Origin: JAEZKC01 sp046538945
GTDB lineage: Bacteria; Fibrobacterota; Chitinivibrionia; Chitinivibrionales; Chitinispirillaceae
DNA length: 5,137 nucleotides
Direction of reading: 5' to 3'
Assembly: GCA_046538945.1 (NCBI GenBank)
Contig: JBKHHW010000211.1
Coordinates: 1 to 5,137, forward strand
Shown: positions 5,119 to 5,137 of the stretch, piece by piece
Position numbering within the stretch: position 1 is the stretch's first letter
Layout of the letters: the number at the start of each line of letters is the position of its first letter
Notes under the pieces: generated by a model
Databases searched by the model: none
Seen by the model: only the letters and a program-made list of their open reading frames with translations
What the model was told of the DNA's origin: nothing
Program-made: the position numbers and the translations under genes

Positions 5119-5137
5119 ACTTTTTAGCAACGGAGCA

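Larger units (their letters stand above)
4577..5137. other. Gene-free upstream region of the operon
   Basis: No credible coding frame is seen on either strand. It holds G-runs (six at 4638-4643, eight at 4708-4715), heptamer repeats at 4722-4759, a 12-bp palindrome at 4765-4776, and a highly self-complementary block from about 4872. The operon promoter must lie here or beyond, but I find no minus-strand pair of -35 and -10 hexamers good enough to name. The closest, TTCTGA followed by TAAAAA near 4660-4690, matches poorly. The right edge may be the flank of another locus outside the window. Confidence 0.6.

Noticed and set aside
4860..5137. Known riboswitch, tmRNA, SRP RNA, RNase P RNA or group II intron end
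   Set aside because: None of the conserved cores I know for these families is present on either strand.

Overview
The window looks like a chromosomal segment from a bacterium of moderate GC content. The evidence is good Shine-Dalgarno sites, tightly overlapping genes, a CRISPR array and dispersed intergenic repeats. I cannot name the genus. The mosaic of small repeats, lack of housekeeping genes and presence of CRISPR suggest an accessory or defence-type region.

Layout, left to right. At 26-295 there is a short CRISPR array of four 37-nt repeats and three spacers, with no cas gene in view. The copy at the left edge is degenerate at one end, and the repeat reads like a crRNA repeat only on the minus strand. 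The array is therefore probably transcribed leftward with its leader to the right. Positions 296-753 hold no convincing gene. They contain several small dyads, a palindromic operator-like site at 453-467 and a REP-like dispersed repeat at 700-734.

Positions 754-4576 hold a compact minus-strand operon of three genes, in the order of transcription: a 688-aa SF1B (RecD2/Dda-like) helicase with a C-terminal extension of about 190 residues, a 476-aa TPR protein ending in what look like two OB-fold/cold-shock-like domains, and a 108-aa membrane protein with a glycine-rich hydrophobic stretch. Both junctions are 1-nt stop/start overlaps (TAATG and TGATG), each with its own ribosome-binding site. This points to translational coupling and fixed stoichiometry. 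A plausible reading is a nucleic-acid-sensing or remodelling pair (helicase plus TPR/OB adaptor) linked to a membrane component. The helicase assignment is firm; the system-level role is inference.

Positions 4577-5137 lie upstream of the operon and contain no ORF of note. They hold tandem AATTACG-type heptamers, a perfect 12-bp LacI-family-like palindrome (GAAAACGTTTTC), and from about 4872 a GC-rich block with many complementary segments. That block includes two hairpins with the same AGGA loop, a cUUCGg tetraloop hairpin and mutually exclusive pairings. It may be an undescribed structured RNA, best read on the plus strand.
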